A stretch of DNA of 64,000 nt from contig CAJNYU010004302.1 of assembly GCA_905331475.1 (NCBI GenBank), positions 154,574 to 218,573 on the forward strand, written 5' to 3'. The translations under genes and the position numbers were made by a program. The DNA comes from Rotaria socialis (Eukaryota > Rotifera > Eurotatoria > Philodinida > Philodinidae). Positions 1 through 14,606 of this stretch are shown one piece after another. The stretch's first letter is position 1. Each line of letters begins with the position of its first letter. The notes below the pieces were generated by a model that saw only the letters and a program-made list of their open reading frames with translations, was not told where the DNA came from and ran no database searches.

Positions 1-387
1 TTGATCTCAATGGCAGAAAGTTTATTAATGTGTGTCTTGTTTGATACGATAGACAGAAGAAAAAAATCTAATGATCTATTTTACTGTGGGCAGTCTTTTT
101 TATAATATAATCATTCTTTTCTTCCGTTCTTATCAAATATCATTTTCTAAATTACCTGGAGCAAACGAGAGCGAAAAAAAAGCTTCTATTAATAGATTTC
201 TCGTGATCAATAATTCAGCTGCGTACATTGAAAGAAAAGAGACAGGCATGACTAACTTCTAATATTTCTTTTACTGCTTCGCGTGCATTTATATCCAACG
301 ATAAAAATAAAGCACAAAAAAAAACGCACACATTAACATCTGACAATCGAGAATGAAAGAAAAAAGTCACAGAAAACTAGGCAAATA

Positions 388-3300
388 TTAATAATCTTTT
401 CCTGTTACAATAAACTGAACAGAATTTTCATGATCATAAACTTCAGTTCCGTCGGGTGTCATGTCAACAATTACGTTCGTTTGATTTTCTTCTTTCCTAT
501 CATCAATCACATCCAACGCGGCTGGACCTGCAAGACAAAAACAACAAAATACACCTTACGAAACATGATAAAGCAATCCTACGAACCACAATAACTAAGT
601 AGAACAGGCAGAAAAATCAAGCCATGTAATGCACCAATAATAACCAGAGATAAATACATACGAAAATAAAATACTTGAAATAATTGTGATTTTGCAAATG
701 CAAGAACAACAACACCGCCAATCTTCGTTAATGTGATGCCACTAAATACCTATAGATAAAGATTCCGTAGTAGAATATTTTGCTTTTACAATTTCTAATC
801 ATGTCATACCGAACTACCCATTTCCGATAAAGCTATTTTTGCTCGATGAAGCCGACTAGTGCCTTGACTTACAGCAAAATATCGAGCTATATGCGCACAA
901 AACTCAACAGCTATGCCAACAGACTAAATAGAAAAGTAAATATACTTTAGAATCAATGCATTCATATTTTTTTTGAATGTAAGTTTTTACCATCACAATA
1001 TTTACAACAGAAATAGCATTTAGTTCAATATGCCATAAGTACATAACGCCAAACATATCAATAATAATCATAAACACACAAAGAATTATAATGAATGACG
1101 TATGGATATCGAAGCCCAATAAAATGCATGTTACAAGGAAAACAGCAGCGAACGATACAGATAAATTGACGATTAAATTTTTCCAAATAGTTAAATATTG
1201 ATCATAAAATACGTAGAATACACTACAACAAAGAAATAGATCTCAAATTGAGTTATATGTTTATATGAAGCTTTTCTCTGATTAGCAAGTGGCCACTGCA
1301 GTTCCCGGGAGGATTGACAGTGTCACGAAAAAACTCTTCTGAGACAGATTTCTTTACTTTATTTTCCAGGAAAAAGGAAGTATATATTTTATGACCAGGT
1401 ATTATTGATATTCGAATTGCGACGTTTTTAAAATGACGTTATTTATTACGACGGCTGACACGTTTCTCGATTAAAAGGAATTCGAAATCTACAGTCCTCT
1501 TCTAAGATCATGTTGAGAAAATAGGAGACATCAAATATTTTATCAATCGGATTGCGTGATAGTTCGAAATTTTGCTGACATTTAAGAAAATCAGGCTAGC
1601 CTTATACATGATATTATTAATTATGCAAGAACTCAACATGAAAGATATTCATCATTAAAATTTGTCTCTGGCGTAAATGCTACAGATCTCTGCTTTTTTT
1701 TACTAGGGCCAATTTGAAATATGAGCTTAAACTTATTCAATAGAAATCAGAATGACGAGAAAAATTAATCTGGTAGTGGCATAGAAAATATTTACCTATA
1801 GGGAAAAACTGCATAGTCTTGAAGTTGATTTGAATCGTGATAAGGTTTAGTTTGATTGGTTAATATCGTTTTTGAAATAGCTTTGGCAATTTCATTCGCA
1901 CTTTTCATAGCACCAATAAAATCCGCTGATGTTTTAAGTACAGAATGAAAACCCATAAAATATGAACTCTTTACATAAGTATTATTAATTAATTGTACAG
2001 CATCTTTATACGCCGCATGACCACCTTTCGGGCATTTTTCACCAGGATTATCGTGTAGAAAAAAATTAATATATCGTGGAAAATCATCCGGCGATGGTCG
2101 TTCATTTTCGACGAAATTTATCGGACAATTGACACAGGATGTATCATTTAATGTAGCCGGACAAAATTCATTTGTTTCATTATGAATTCGACAACACGGC
2201 GGATCGTTCGTTGATTGTAGCCAATCGAAATAATCGTCAAGCCATGATGAAGGTGGTTGTGCTAAATAGTAATGTTTCGGTTGTCTCAATGCTTGTCCGA
2301 TTTGCCCAAGTAATGACATTGATGAGCAACCGGATGTGCCACAGAGTAGATCTTGATCATTGATACGTTTATAGTCGATAGCATCTTGATTGACAACAAA
2401 ATATACAGGTGGGCCAACACTTAAATATTCTTCTAAACCACGGAAATAATCTAGAACATAGGAGTCCTTTGGCATTGATAGTTTTTGATCGAGCCCAATA
2501 GGTATTCGATGTATCGTTGATAATGATAAACACGTTAGAATAATAAATATAGCGAAAATAATTGCGCGCACTAACGATTTTCCTAAAACTATGGGTGTCA
2601 GTACGTTCGTAAACATTTGCTGCAGGACTCCTTTAGATTTTTGTTCTGTTGAATTGTTTGAAACATTCATTGGCAAACAACAAACTAAATCAGGTCGATC
2701 GGCATCTTGTCGTCGAGCATCAATGGCAAGTACCGATACGAAACAGGTTATTTGCAAGAGAAAATCAATAAACACGGCCATAAATGCGTATAATGAAAAA
2801 ATTTGTACAGCCGGCATAGGTGTTAATGATCCGACAAGAAACGCGATGGATTCACTTGTTGCTGTTAACAATATCGATGGACCAACACGGCTAACCGTTG
2901 CTGCTAAACGCATATCCGACGATTGATATTCTTCGGTTTTGGCTTTTTCAAAATGTTGTACGATGATAAATATATTATCCACTCCGACGGCTAACACAAG
3001 AAATGGTATAACTTCAAAGATAATTAAAGTACCGGCAATACCACAATAGGAATAAAATCCTATGGAACTCATGACTGATAACAAAACAAAAAGAACCCCG
3101 ATAAATCCGACGGATATTTTTAGATCAATTAAAAATGTTCGCCACGAACGAATATGACCCAATGTTAATGTTACATAGAGAAACATAATTGTATATGATA
3201 TGACTATGGTTAATATATCCGAACGACTTTGACGATTTAATTCATCTTGAATCGAACGTTCAGCACTATAGAAAACAGTAAAATTAGCTGATTGATTCCA

Positions 3301-5694
3301 TTTGCCGGAGTCTCTCAGTGTCTTTTGAGTTTCAGTGAAATTTTTCATAAAATCAAGAAAAACTTTTTCCCATGCTTCAGCTAAATAAACAGAAATCTAT
3401 TGGAATGAGCAAAACAAAAGTATCCAAACAAACCTAATCGAATCTTTTCTGGATCATTTGAATTTTCAATCACAATTGTGATGACAAGAGCTGTGGCGTT
3501 GGCATACGCTGTATCTGTATAATTTCCGAGAACCATAAATGGATTTATTGTTCCCCCGAAATCTCCAAAACATGATAAACCCAATGGACTATCGAGTGTT
3601 GTTGTTGGCGCTTGTGAACAAGTGAGAAAATGTGTTGCATAATCGAAATAAGTGAAAAATTCATCGCCAACAGTTCTCAATAAATTGTCCTTCGAATTTT
3701 GATAGTATTGAAGAAGTGAGAGAACAGTACAATTTTCATTGTCGGGTGCTAAAGGTTTTAAACATATGTCGGATAAATAAACCGTTTGATTCTGTTCACT
3801 TAAGTTAGCTGTAAGTGAAAGTACGTCGGTTTGAAGTTCAAGTACACGCGATAGAAAGCCTATTTCAAATGCAGGACCTACTGTATATTCACTGAGTGGT
3901 GCCGGCGGAGATAAGTAAGTGTGCTTAACAAATGATTGATCATCCGGTATGATAATTAATTGTGTTGTTCGATAGAATGGCCTAATCGAATATTAAATTT
4001 CTATAGGAAGTTTAATAGAAAAATATTCTACCGAAAATGTTGATCAAAATAATCTTTTTGTTGCCGTGCGATACTTGATTTCGCTGACCATAATTGTACG
4101 GGATCAGTGGTTACTTTAAATTTAATCAAACCACATGAAAGACTGGCAATGACGATTAAACCACTGGTTAAAACTAAATACGGTCGTTGAGCACAGAAAA
4201 GACCCAAACTGGAAAGATAAAAATTTCTGTATGAAAAATAAATTCATCGAATTATTTTACCGGAAGAAAATTCGTTCGAGAAATTGTTCAGTACTTTTTC
4301 GAATATGTTTCATGCGTCCAGAAGATTTCTGTGGGTTCACTGGCGGTATCAAAGTGATCGTGTCTATACACAAACACATTTGGTCAATACAAAGCCCAAC
4401 AAAAATTAGATCTCACCTGTAAATCGATATTCCGTTGCGCGAGGTTTCCGTAATTTCGAAATTGTAAATGTCGAAAGAAAAAAAGTCGATAGTAAAAGAA
4501 CACTGCCAACCATTGCAATAACAAACCATCCATCTAGATTCCAAATTGTAAATTTTTTATCTGGAACATCGGGTGGGGTTGGACTACAAGACTTTTGACA
4601 ATCCTAAATAGGCATATTTTCATATTTTTCTTTTTATGAGAACATTTTTCGTGCTTACTAAGCAACCACAAGCTGTTTTATTCTCATATCTTGATAGAAT
4701 TGGCTCATTGCATAAAAATGTTGTCTGGTTATAATAACTTTCCGCTTCACTGGTATTATTGGAAAATAGAATGTGAATAGGAAATGGTACTTGAGGATTA
4801 TCGATGCCTAAATATTGCATAAATGCTTCTTTGGTGCATTGATCATAAGGTCGACCGCACATTGAATCAAGAGAATGTTGATTACCGCCAGGATATAGAA
4901 CATCTCTACAACAAATTTATATAATAAAAATTAGATTATTATTATTATTCTTAATAATAAACCTGCAAGACGTAAGAATACGCTCAGCAAAATCATCAGC
5001 TATTGTATAGTTAATTGCTTCGACTGTTGTTTCGCCTGGATGCAATGTACTAGTACCATAATCTATAACAGTCAAAAACCGATTGTGATCTGGACTACAT
5101 GTCATCGAACAAAATAACGATCGAAAATTGTAGTAACACGACGGGCAACGTCCTAACATTAATTTGGCCATACCGAATTGATTTGCCATATTCGCTATTT
5201 GATCCGGTGCACAACAAGTATACGTGCTATTGGGACCTGAAAGAAATGAAATAATTATAAGCCGCTGCGATCTAATAGACACTCATAAAATCGTTTTTTT
5301 CTGTAATAATTTCTTTAAAAAATCGTACAGCAATCGAAAACACCCGATTTTATAGATGATTTTCATTGTCGAATAAAATAATTGGTTGGAAAAGGTTAAC
5401 TTTACGTTACACATCACATCACCTTCCTATACGTACCATTGTATACCATACCACAAGCCGTTTCTAATGTTTTCAATGCGGTGGGATCCGTTAATAATTT
5501 TGCTGTCCCATTATAGTAACAATTAGTTACTTTTCCTGATGGATTAAGTCCGCATTGTTGATACCAGATACAGTGTGCATCCTTTTTTTTAGAAACAATA
5601 ATTAATTTCACTAAAAATAAAAGATTTTTTTTCTTACGTCGGCTTGTGACAAATTCAATAGAAAACAAGTAATAACTATTAAAAGCTTCAACAT
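388..5694 (-). CDS. NPC1: NPC1-type intracellular cholesterol transporter (multi-exon)
   Basis: Polytopic lysosomal/endosomal membrane protein that exports sterol. The start at 5694 gives a signal peptide ([19 protein letters not shown]). The first intron joins it to the Cys-rich N-terminal sterol-binding domain ([14 protein letters not shown], then ACG, CCAPDQ and [13 protein letters not shown] motifs, about 4.9-5.6 kb). A membrane segment follows at about 4.5 kb. The large exon at 1792-3348 holds the five-helix sterol-sensing domain ([20 protein letters not shown]) and the Cys-rich loop I. The C-terminal permease half is in short exons at 0.5-1.2 kb. The stop is TAA at 388-390, after ...VTGKDY. 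Introns are mostly short, with one of about 570 bp at 1.23-1.79 kb. Every recognisable family block is in order and no disabling lesion was seen, so it is probably functional. The C-terminus has no dileucine lysosomal signal of the vertebrate kind. Exact small-exon borders are inferred. Confidence 0.93.
1228..1796 (-). other. Large NPC1 intron
   Basis: About 570 bp without a coding match separates the sterol-sensing half of NPC1 from its C-terminal permease exons. Most other introns of this gene are about 50 bp. No inverted repeat or transposon ORF was recognised in it. Confidence 0.5.
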
Positions 5695-8086
5695 TGTATT
5701 ATGTTAATAACATGAAAACTGAAAATTAATTTTTTTCTAAAACATATATATATGGCAAAATTCAAAAGAAATTTCTTCGGCATCAGTTACCTACTATTAT
5801 CCAATAGAAAACATCTCACCATAGTCGTCATACAAAAGTGCAGAAAACAACAAGAATGAGATAGATAATTAGAATGTGAATAAGTAAGGTATCTCTTCCT
5901 TGCGTGTTTAGGTACTCGGTGATAAGACACAGAGCGCATCATAATAAACGCTATCTACTTTATCATATTTCAAAAGATGCACTTTACTGAGGGACGCTTG
6001 CGTTCTGAAGAAGATAAATAAATGACTATCACGTTGCAAGACAAATGCCTGTAAGAACTAATCAATTTTTTTGTCACTGAAAAAAACATTTTAGTCAAAT
6101 AAGAAGAATAGCGAAGTAATCGATTCGAATGCTTATGAGATGACCGATGGCGCTGAAAAATAGTGTGAGTGTGTTTTAGTTTCTTTTCATGTACGACAGT
6201 TGTTTTTATCGATCATAGAAAAATAATTAATTAATGCTTTCATTTGTTCTTTATAAAACTACTGATAGAATAAGAGGAAAAATTCTATTTTTATCTCGTT
6301 TGATTGTATTGAATATTAAGCTTTTATGTTGTTCATGTCGAATAAAAGAATTGTATTCGTGTGAATGATCTTATCTTGTTTCCTTTTCACGAATGAATGA
6401 CGCTTAAATCTTTGCAAGAAAATGTAAAAATCTATTTCCCAACAATTTATAATTCGATTTCCGGGAAAGTTAATTTTTAAATATCGGTCGTACAGTGCAT
6501 GAGTACCAACTATACGAGCTAACACCAATGTAGCTAGCAGAGCCCGTCGAGTCAAATCCTGTTGAACAGCACTTTTATACTGTTAGTAAAATATTCTAAT
6601 CGGAATTCTATAGTCAATGCGAGGATAATGATCGTTTCTTCTCCGGTTTCGCCCAGGATAATGGGTAGATACACATATTTTTAAGACCGTCTTCACTGGC
6701 AAAGCTCGTTAAATTCAAGACTTTCGAACCCAACCGGGTCCTAATCTACAAGCTCTAGTGATATAACAAGCGAGCAGCTTCTATATCTACCGCTAGCTTC
6801 CGAAATTATTTGTTTCTTAGCGATTTTAAAGGATTAATAGAATGAGCCTAGAAGGTTATGTTCGGTTAGTATTGAATACTTATATGTAATTCTCATTTTC
6901 ATCGGCATGTTCAAGTCTTCGAAAATCAACTGATTTCTGAGCATTTCCAATCTATAAAACGAAGGGAAATTTTGAAATTTTGTTTTCAAGAAAGAATTGT
7001 ATAATACGAAATAGAATATATCTTGTTTTATTTTTGTTTTAAACAGTATGTGCAATACAAGTTAAATGAAAAAAAACAATATACAAAGCGACGAACACAT
7101 AGAACAGGAGTTTTAAAAAAAACTAGCGTGACAAGTCGCTATTTCACAATAATTATCATTTGCTCAAATAATACTTAATTCTAATTCTGTATTACGCAAG
7201 CAAATACGCCACTTGGATAAAGCGAAAAATAAAAATATTCAGGAGGTTATTGTCGGCGACTAGGATACTTTGGTTTATTGATAAGTTATCATTTGTTTCA
7301 TAAGAAGAATTTTCCCTATGAATCGCATAGACGATGTGACTAATTAGAAACTTTCATGTTTTTGTTCTCAGTAATTGCCAGTTGATAAAGTGAATAAAAA
7401 CGATTATTCGCATAGCTTATTGTTTCTGCAAGTAGAAAACAAAATAAAGCACAGATGTTTACATCCTTCGCAGAATTATAAATTTTGCCAGCAGCCTACA
7501 CGAAGAAAAAACACATTTCGATCATAGTTGTTTCCGGCAAGATATTTTTATTAATAAAAAAAAAAGTGAAATAGGCTCAATGCATTTTTTTTAACTTACC
7601 ACAGTTCAGTTGGCGCGAATACACGTCGAAGGCGATGTAGGAATATAGTCGAATAGAACAGAAACCTAAAGAGAAATAATGATGTTTATTGAGCAATCAA
7701 TTCGACTGTATTTCATTCGTTCGTCGATGAAATATCAACGTGATTATCAGCCTATAGAATTTCAAGAACCTAACATCAGTACTGGGAAATTACAACGACC
7801 ATTAAATTGCTGTATTATATTAAAAAAATGACGAAAGTAGGTGGTTTTTTTATTAGAAAAAACTGTTAGTATAATCTACATGGAATAAAACGATGCAACT
7901 GCCCTTGGCAATTACAGAGAAAATTTTTTATTCGACTTATTGCTAAGCGCATGACTTTACTGTCGTTCTCTTTCAGTCATCCAATAGGGAAATGCTTCAT
8001 ATGGTACTAATCAGTAACCCGTGGTATGTCAACTAAACCAATGACAATCTTGCATAGGATATAGTGTTCTAATTTTCGAGTGAATT
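5695..8086. other. 2.4-kb spacer between NPC1 start and PTEN end
   Basis: AT-rich sequence with no confident gene. It should hold the NPC1 promoter (minus strand) and the PTEN 3' region. Two minus-strand blocks have splice-like borders: about 7607-7666 (TTTAG before, GTAAGTT after) and about 6480-6570 (CAACAG before). They can be read in frame with the last PTEN exon, so they could be alternative 3' exons of PTEN. No similarity to a known PTEN tail is visible, so they are not called. Confidence 0.4.
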
Positions 8087-11100
<3,014 letters not shown>

Positions 11101-11615
11101 CTAAATAAAACAGCAAAAAACTTATTTTCCATCATTAATTTAGCTGCCTAGATATTGCCTGATTGGAAAAAATAGTCGACTCGCTGACACTAAGGCTTTT
11201 ATACAATAATGCGAATGTCACGATGTCCCTGTCTTGTTATTTACTTATCGTCATAAGAAAATGGACGACTCAGAAAAAAAATCTTTTTGTGGAAAAAGAA
11301 ATATGGATGGCAATATATGATACAGTGCGACAGATTTGCTCTGTGCCGCGAAGGTTGATAGAACTCGGAGAAAAAAGCTTGCTCTTTCTATCTATTCTAT
11401 CTATCTATCTATCTATCTTTCGATCAATAATCAAATGACTCATTTAAAATATTGCCAATGCCCTCTAGAAGAATCAAATTCTATTTGCTTAATTCCGATT
11501 GGTCGGAAAAATCATCAATAGAAAATCAACCACCTGCGTATATAGGTAGATGACTATGTTTATTTTTTTATTCAATTTTCATTTTGTACAGAGCATAGAC
11601 AATTACTATTAATTC
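11101..11615. promoter_or_regulatory. Divergent PTEN/HERPUD intergenic region
   Basis: A 515-bp gap between two head-to-head genes. It must contain both promoters, but no specific core element could be assigned. It includes a (CTAT)n microsatellite at about 11387-11418. Confidence 0.5.
11387..11418. repeat. (CTAT)n microsatellite
   Basis: Seven or so CTAT units, slightly interrupted at the left edge, in the PTEN/HERPUD intergenic region. Confidence 0.9.
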
Positions 11616-14414
11616 ATGGCGTCAGCAAATGAATCAATTAAATTAATCATTCGTACAACCAACAACAAATATGCAGATTTTCTTCTTGAACTGCCGCCAT
11701 TAATAACTGTTTATGATCTAAAGCAAAAAATAACGTTGAATCATCCAACTAGACCGGTAGGAATTTCTATCTTAGATTCATGCTTTATTTTATACTTTTA
11801 TTTTAAAGGTACCAACAGATCAACGCTTAATTTTTTCTGGTAAACTTCTTGATGATTCAAGTTTACTTAGTCAAGTGTTTGTTAAAGTAAGAATAATTAT
11901 AATCAACTTCTACGCATGCTTCATTATCAAATGTACTTTCTCGTATCATTCATGAGCACACAAGTGTGTTATTATCGAACAAAATTAATCAAATTTTTTT
12001 ATTTACTGCGTCATAGAGCTAACGAATATAAATGGAAAAATTCTTCGTTTACTTATAAGATTAACCCACGTGTAGATTTCAATTGATAATTAACTAACTA
12101 TGAATTTGTATCAGTCGAAGCCTTAATAAATCATAAATAAGTTTCCAATAGGACCGAAGGCGACATTTCGTAGATGCAAAGCAAAACTGTTCTAATCGTT
12201 TTCCTCTGCGAAAGATAAAAATTAAAAAATATTATCATTTTCAACTACGTCATGAAATTAATGGCATATTTCATACTAACATCGATCAATTAAGATTTGA
12301 AAAAAAGAGAGAATAGGCGTAGTTTTACTTCAGTATTAAGAATGGAAGAGAACTGGAAAAAAGTGTTAATTAACGAGCATGTTAATAATTTATACATTTG
12401 ATAAATTCAAGAGGTATCATATTACGTATGTCTCAGATAGCGTTTATTTTTTTGTCGAAGTATTTTTTTTTTAAGAAAGAAAAAATGATTTTTAGTCTTC
12501 ATCGGGATCATCGTTTATGGTTCATCTTGTTCTTGATTCTGATAAAACTGCAACGGTAAGAATAGAAGTTTCATTTTTGATTTTCAGTAAATTAATTTTT
12601 TATGTCAGACACCGAAAAGTTCTCACCTAACAACAGTACGAGCAGCTCCTATTGCTACCGAACCACCACCATCTTCTGACAAGTCATCGAGTTGTTCGCA
12701 CTCGAATACTTATGAACAGTATTCAGAAGAATTGTTTCGATATCAGCAACAACTTCAAGGGTATTTTGAATTTATATTTCAAAAACCATAATCTTGCCGC
12801 ATGCGTTTTATTTTAGGTTTTTAATTAATCCATGTGGTACTCAACCGGATTTGAACTTTGAAAGTCAAGCTTATTTACAATATTGCTATACACATTATCA
12901 AATGTAGTGAGTAGAATTTTTTAAGAAGTGACCGGTTTGGCTAATATTTGATTTTGTTTTTAGTCAAAATTTACTTGCATATCAAAGAACAGTAATCCCT
13001 CCATCGACGACAACAACAACAACAACAACTACTGCCACTCCTACTTCTACACAACAATCATCTACTAATGAAACCTCTGCTCCTGCTCCTCCTGCTGCTG
13101 CTCCTGCACCACAACCGGCAGCAGGCAATAATGATTTAGAACAAGAGAATGATCTTTTAGGAGTATTAAATATGCTTGTGGAATTATTTGTGCTATGCTC
13201 GATTATTTACTTCTATTCAACATTCAGCCGTTTTCTTGTTGTTTTTGTTATTTTTGTTCTTCTTTATTTGTAAGTTTTATTATTTTCCAAAAGATTAAGA
13301 TTATTCTATTGTTGACCTATTTAGACATTGTCGTGGCTATTTATCTATTCATCGACGTCGACGTGTACAAGTGCCACCGGCACCTGTTGTTCCTGAACAA
13401 CCAGCTGCTAATGATGGCGAACAAGTTGGAGAGGCTGAAGCCGAACCAGAAGTTGCAGTAAATGAAGCTCAAAATCTGAACGATGCTGAACGCCAACGTG
13501 TATGATGAAGATCTCAGAGCAGATAAATTCTCTAGACGAACGGTGTTGAGAAAAAAAAACTTTTTTTTAAGGCTGATAGTGAAGATTCGAGCATAGCTCA
13601 CATCAACATGTTTATTGGCACATACTGAATATCCTCATTTCTGATAGGGTTAGAATGCCACTGTTCGCTAGAGGTAAACGACTAAAAGTTCTTTCGAACC
13701 ATTCTTAGTATCTTTGATACGTATGTGATGCCCCTCCATCTCGCTGCAGACATGAACTTGATGGCAAAATAATAAGAATTTCTCTCGGCAACACCCCATG
13801 TAAAACAAAATCTGATTATAATTGATTTTTATGCGATTAGAAATCTATTTTAACTAGATTTTTCAACCTGAAAAGGCAGATTATTTTTGATTTTGATTTT
13901 ATTTTAATCGACTATAATAGTTTTGTAGGTAATCAATTAAAATAAAATCAAAATCAAAAATAATCTGCCATTTAAGGTGGAAAAATCAGATTAAAATAAT
14001 GTCATTATAATAGATTTTTAATCTGATTTTTTTTACAAGGGACATCAGGCAATATAATTACTGTGATTTTTCATTTGTGTGCTTTCTCAGAATAATAAGA
14101 CAGATTCGCTATCAACCTCGTATTACGATGTATCTTTTGAAAAAACTGAATTATCTATGTTGAGATATTCGTAAAACATTAAGTGTCGCCATCATTATGG
14201 CTCCCCCGGTATAAGTTGTCCGAGATCTATGTTACATTCAATGAAAAGTTCGTAACAGTTTCTTAAAAATGATTGAATAAATTCATATATTTAGCCTGTG
14301 CCACCTGCACCTGGTCCTGTTGAAGAGAATCCAGTAACAACAACACGTCTTTTACTTACGGCTTTATCAACATTTTTCTCTTCATTAGTCCCTGAACGAC
14401 CACAACGTGCTTGA
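11616..14414 (+). CDS. HERPUD1: HERPUD-like ER-stress ubiquitin-like membrane protein
   Basis: Homologue of HERP, an ER membrane component of the ERAD machinery. The N-terminal ubiquitin-like domain spans exons 1-3 (IKLIIRTTNNKYADFLLELP, then PTDQRLIFSGKLLDDSSLL). A Ser/Thr-rich linker follows, then a conserved TYEQYSEELFRYQQQLQ block and a poly-Thr and Pro/Ala-rich stretch. Two close hydrophobic segments (LGVLNMLVELFVLCSIIYFY and the next one) form the membrane hairpin at about 13.15-13.33 kb. A cytosolic tail ends FFSSLVPERPQRA. Six introns with good GT-AG borders keep the frame. The last intron (about 13.50-14.29 kb) carries an inverted-repeat element. The gene is divergent from PTEN and only 192 bp upstream of ABHD13. 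Confidence 0.9.
13796..14041. mobile_element. 246-bp palindromic MITE-like element in HERPUD intron
   Basis: The outer ends CCATGTAAAACAAAATCTGA and the complement of ...TCAGATTTTTTTTACAAGG match with few changes. The inner arms at 13875-13908 and 13936-13969 are perfect 34-bp complements (GGCAGATTATTTTTGATTTT...). The whole unit can fold into one long hairpin with a loop of about 27 bases. It has no coding capacity. A target duplication could not be fixed with confidence. Confidence 0.8.
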
Positions 14415-14606
14415 ACAATGGTTAATAATATTATGAATAATATGTATTTTACTTTTCGTTTATTTGTTGGGTTGTATAAAACCTTTATTTCGGATGAAAT
14501 AGAAATTTTAAAGTTTCTTTTTTTCTTCTCTTTGAAATATAATTAAAGTTTTCATTTAATATATATAAGCAAGATATTTATAGATTCATTTTATTTTTTT
14601 GTTTGA

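Noticed and set aside
6316..6555. Minus-strand ORF beginning MTRRALLATLVLARIVG
   Set aside because: No family recognised. A different frame of the same block can be linked to PTEN, so the coding status is ambiguous.
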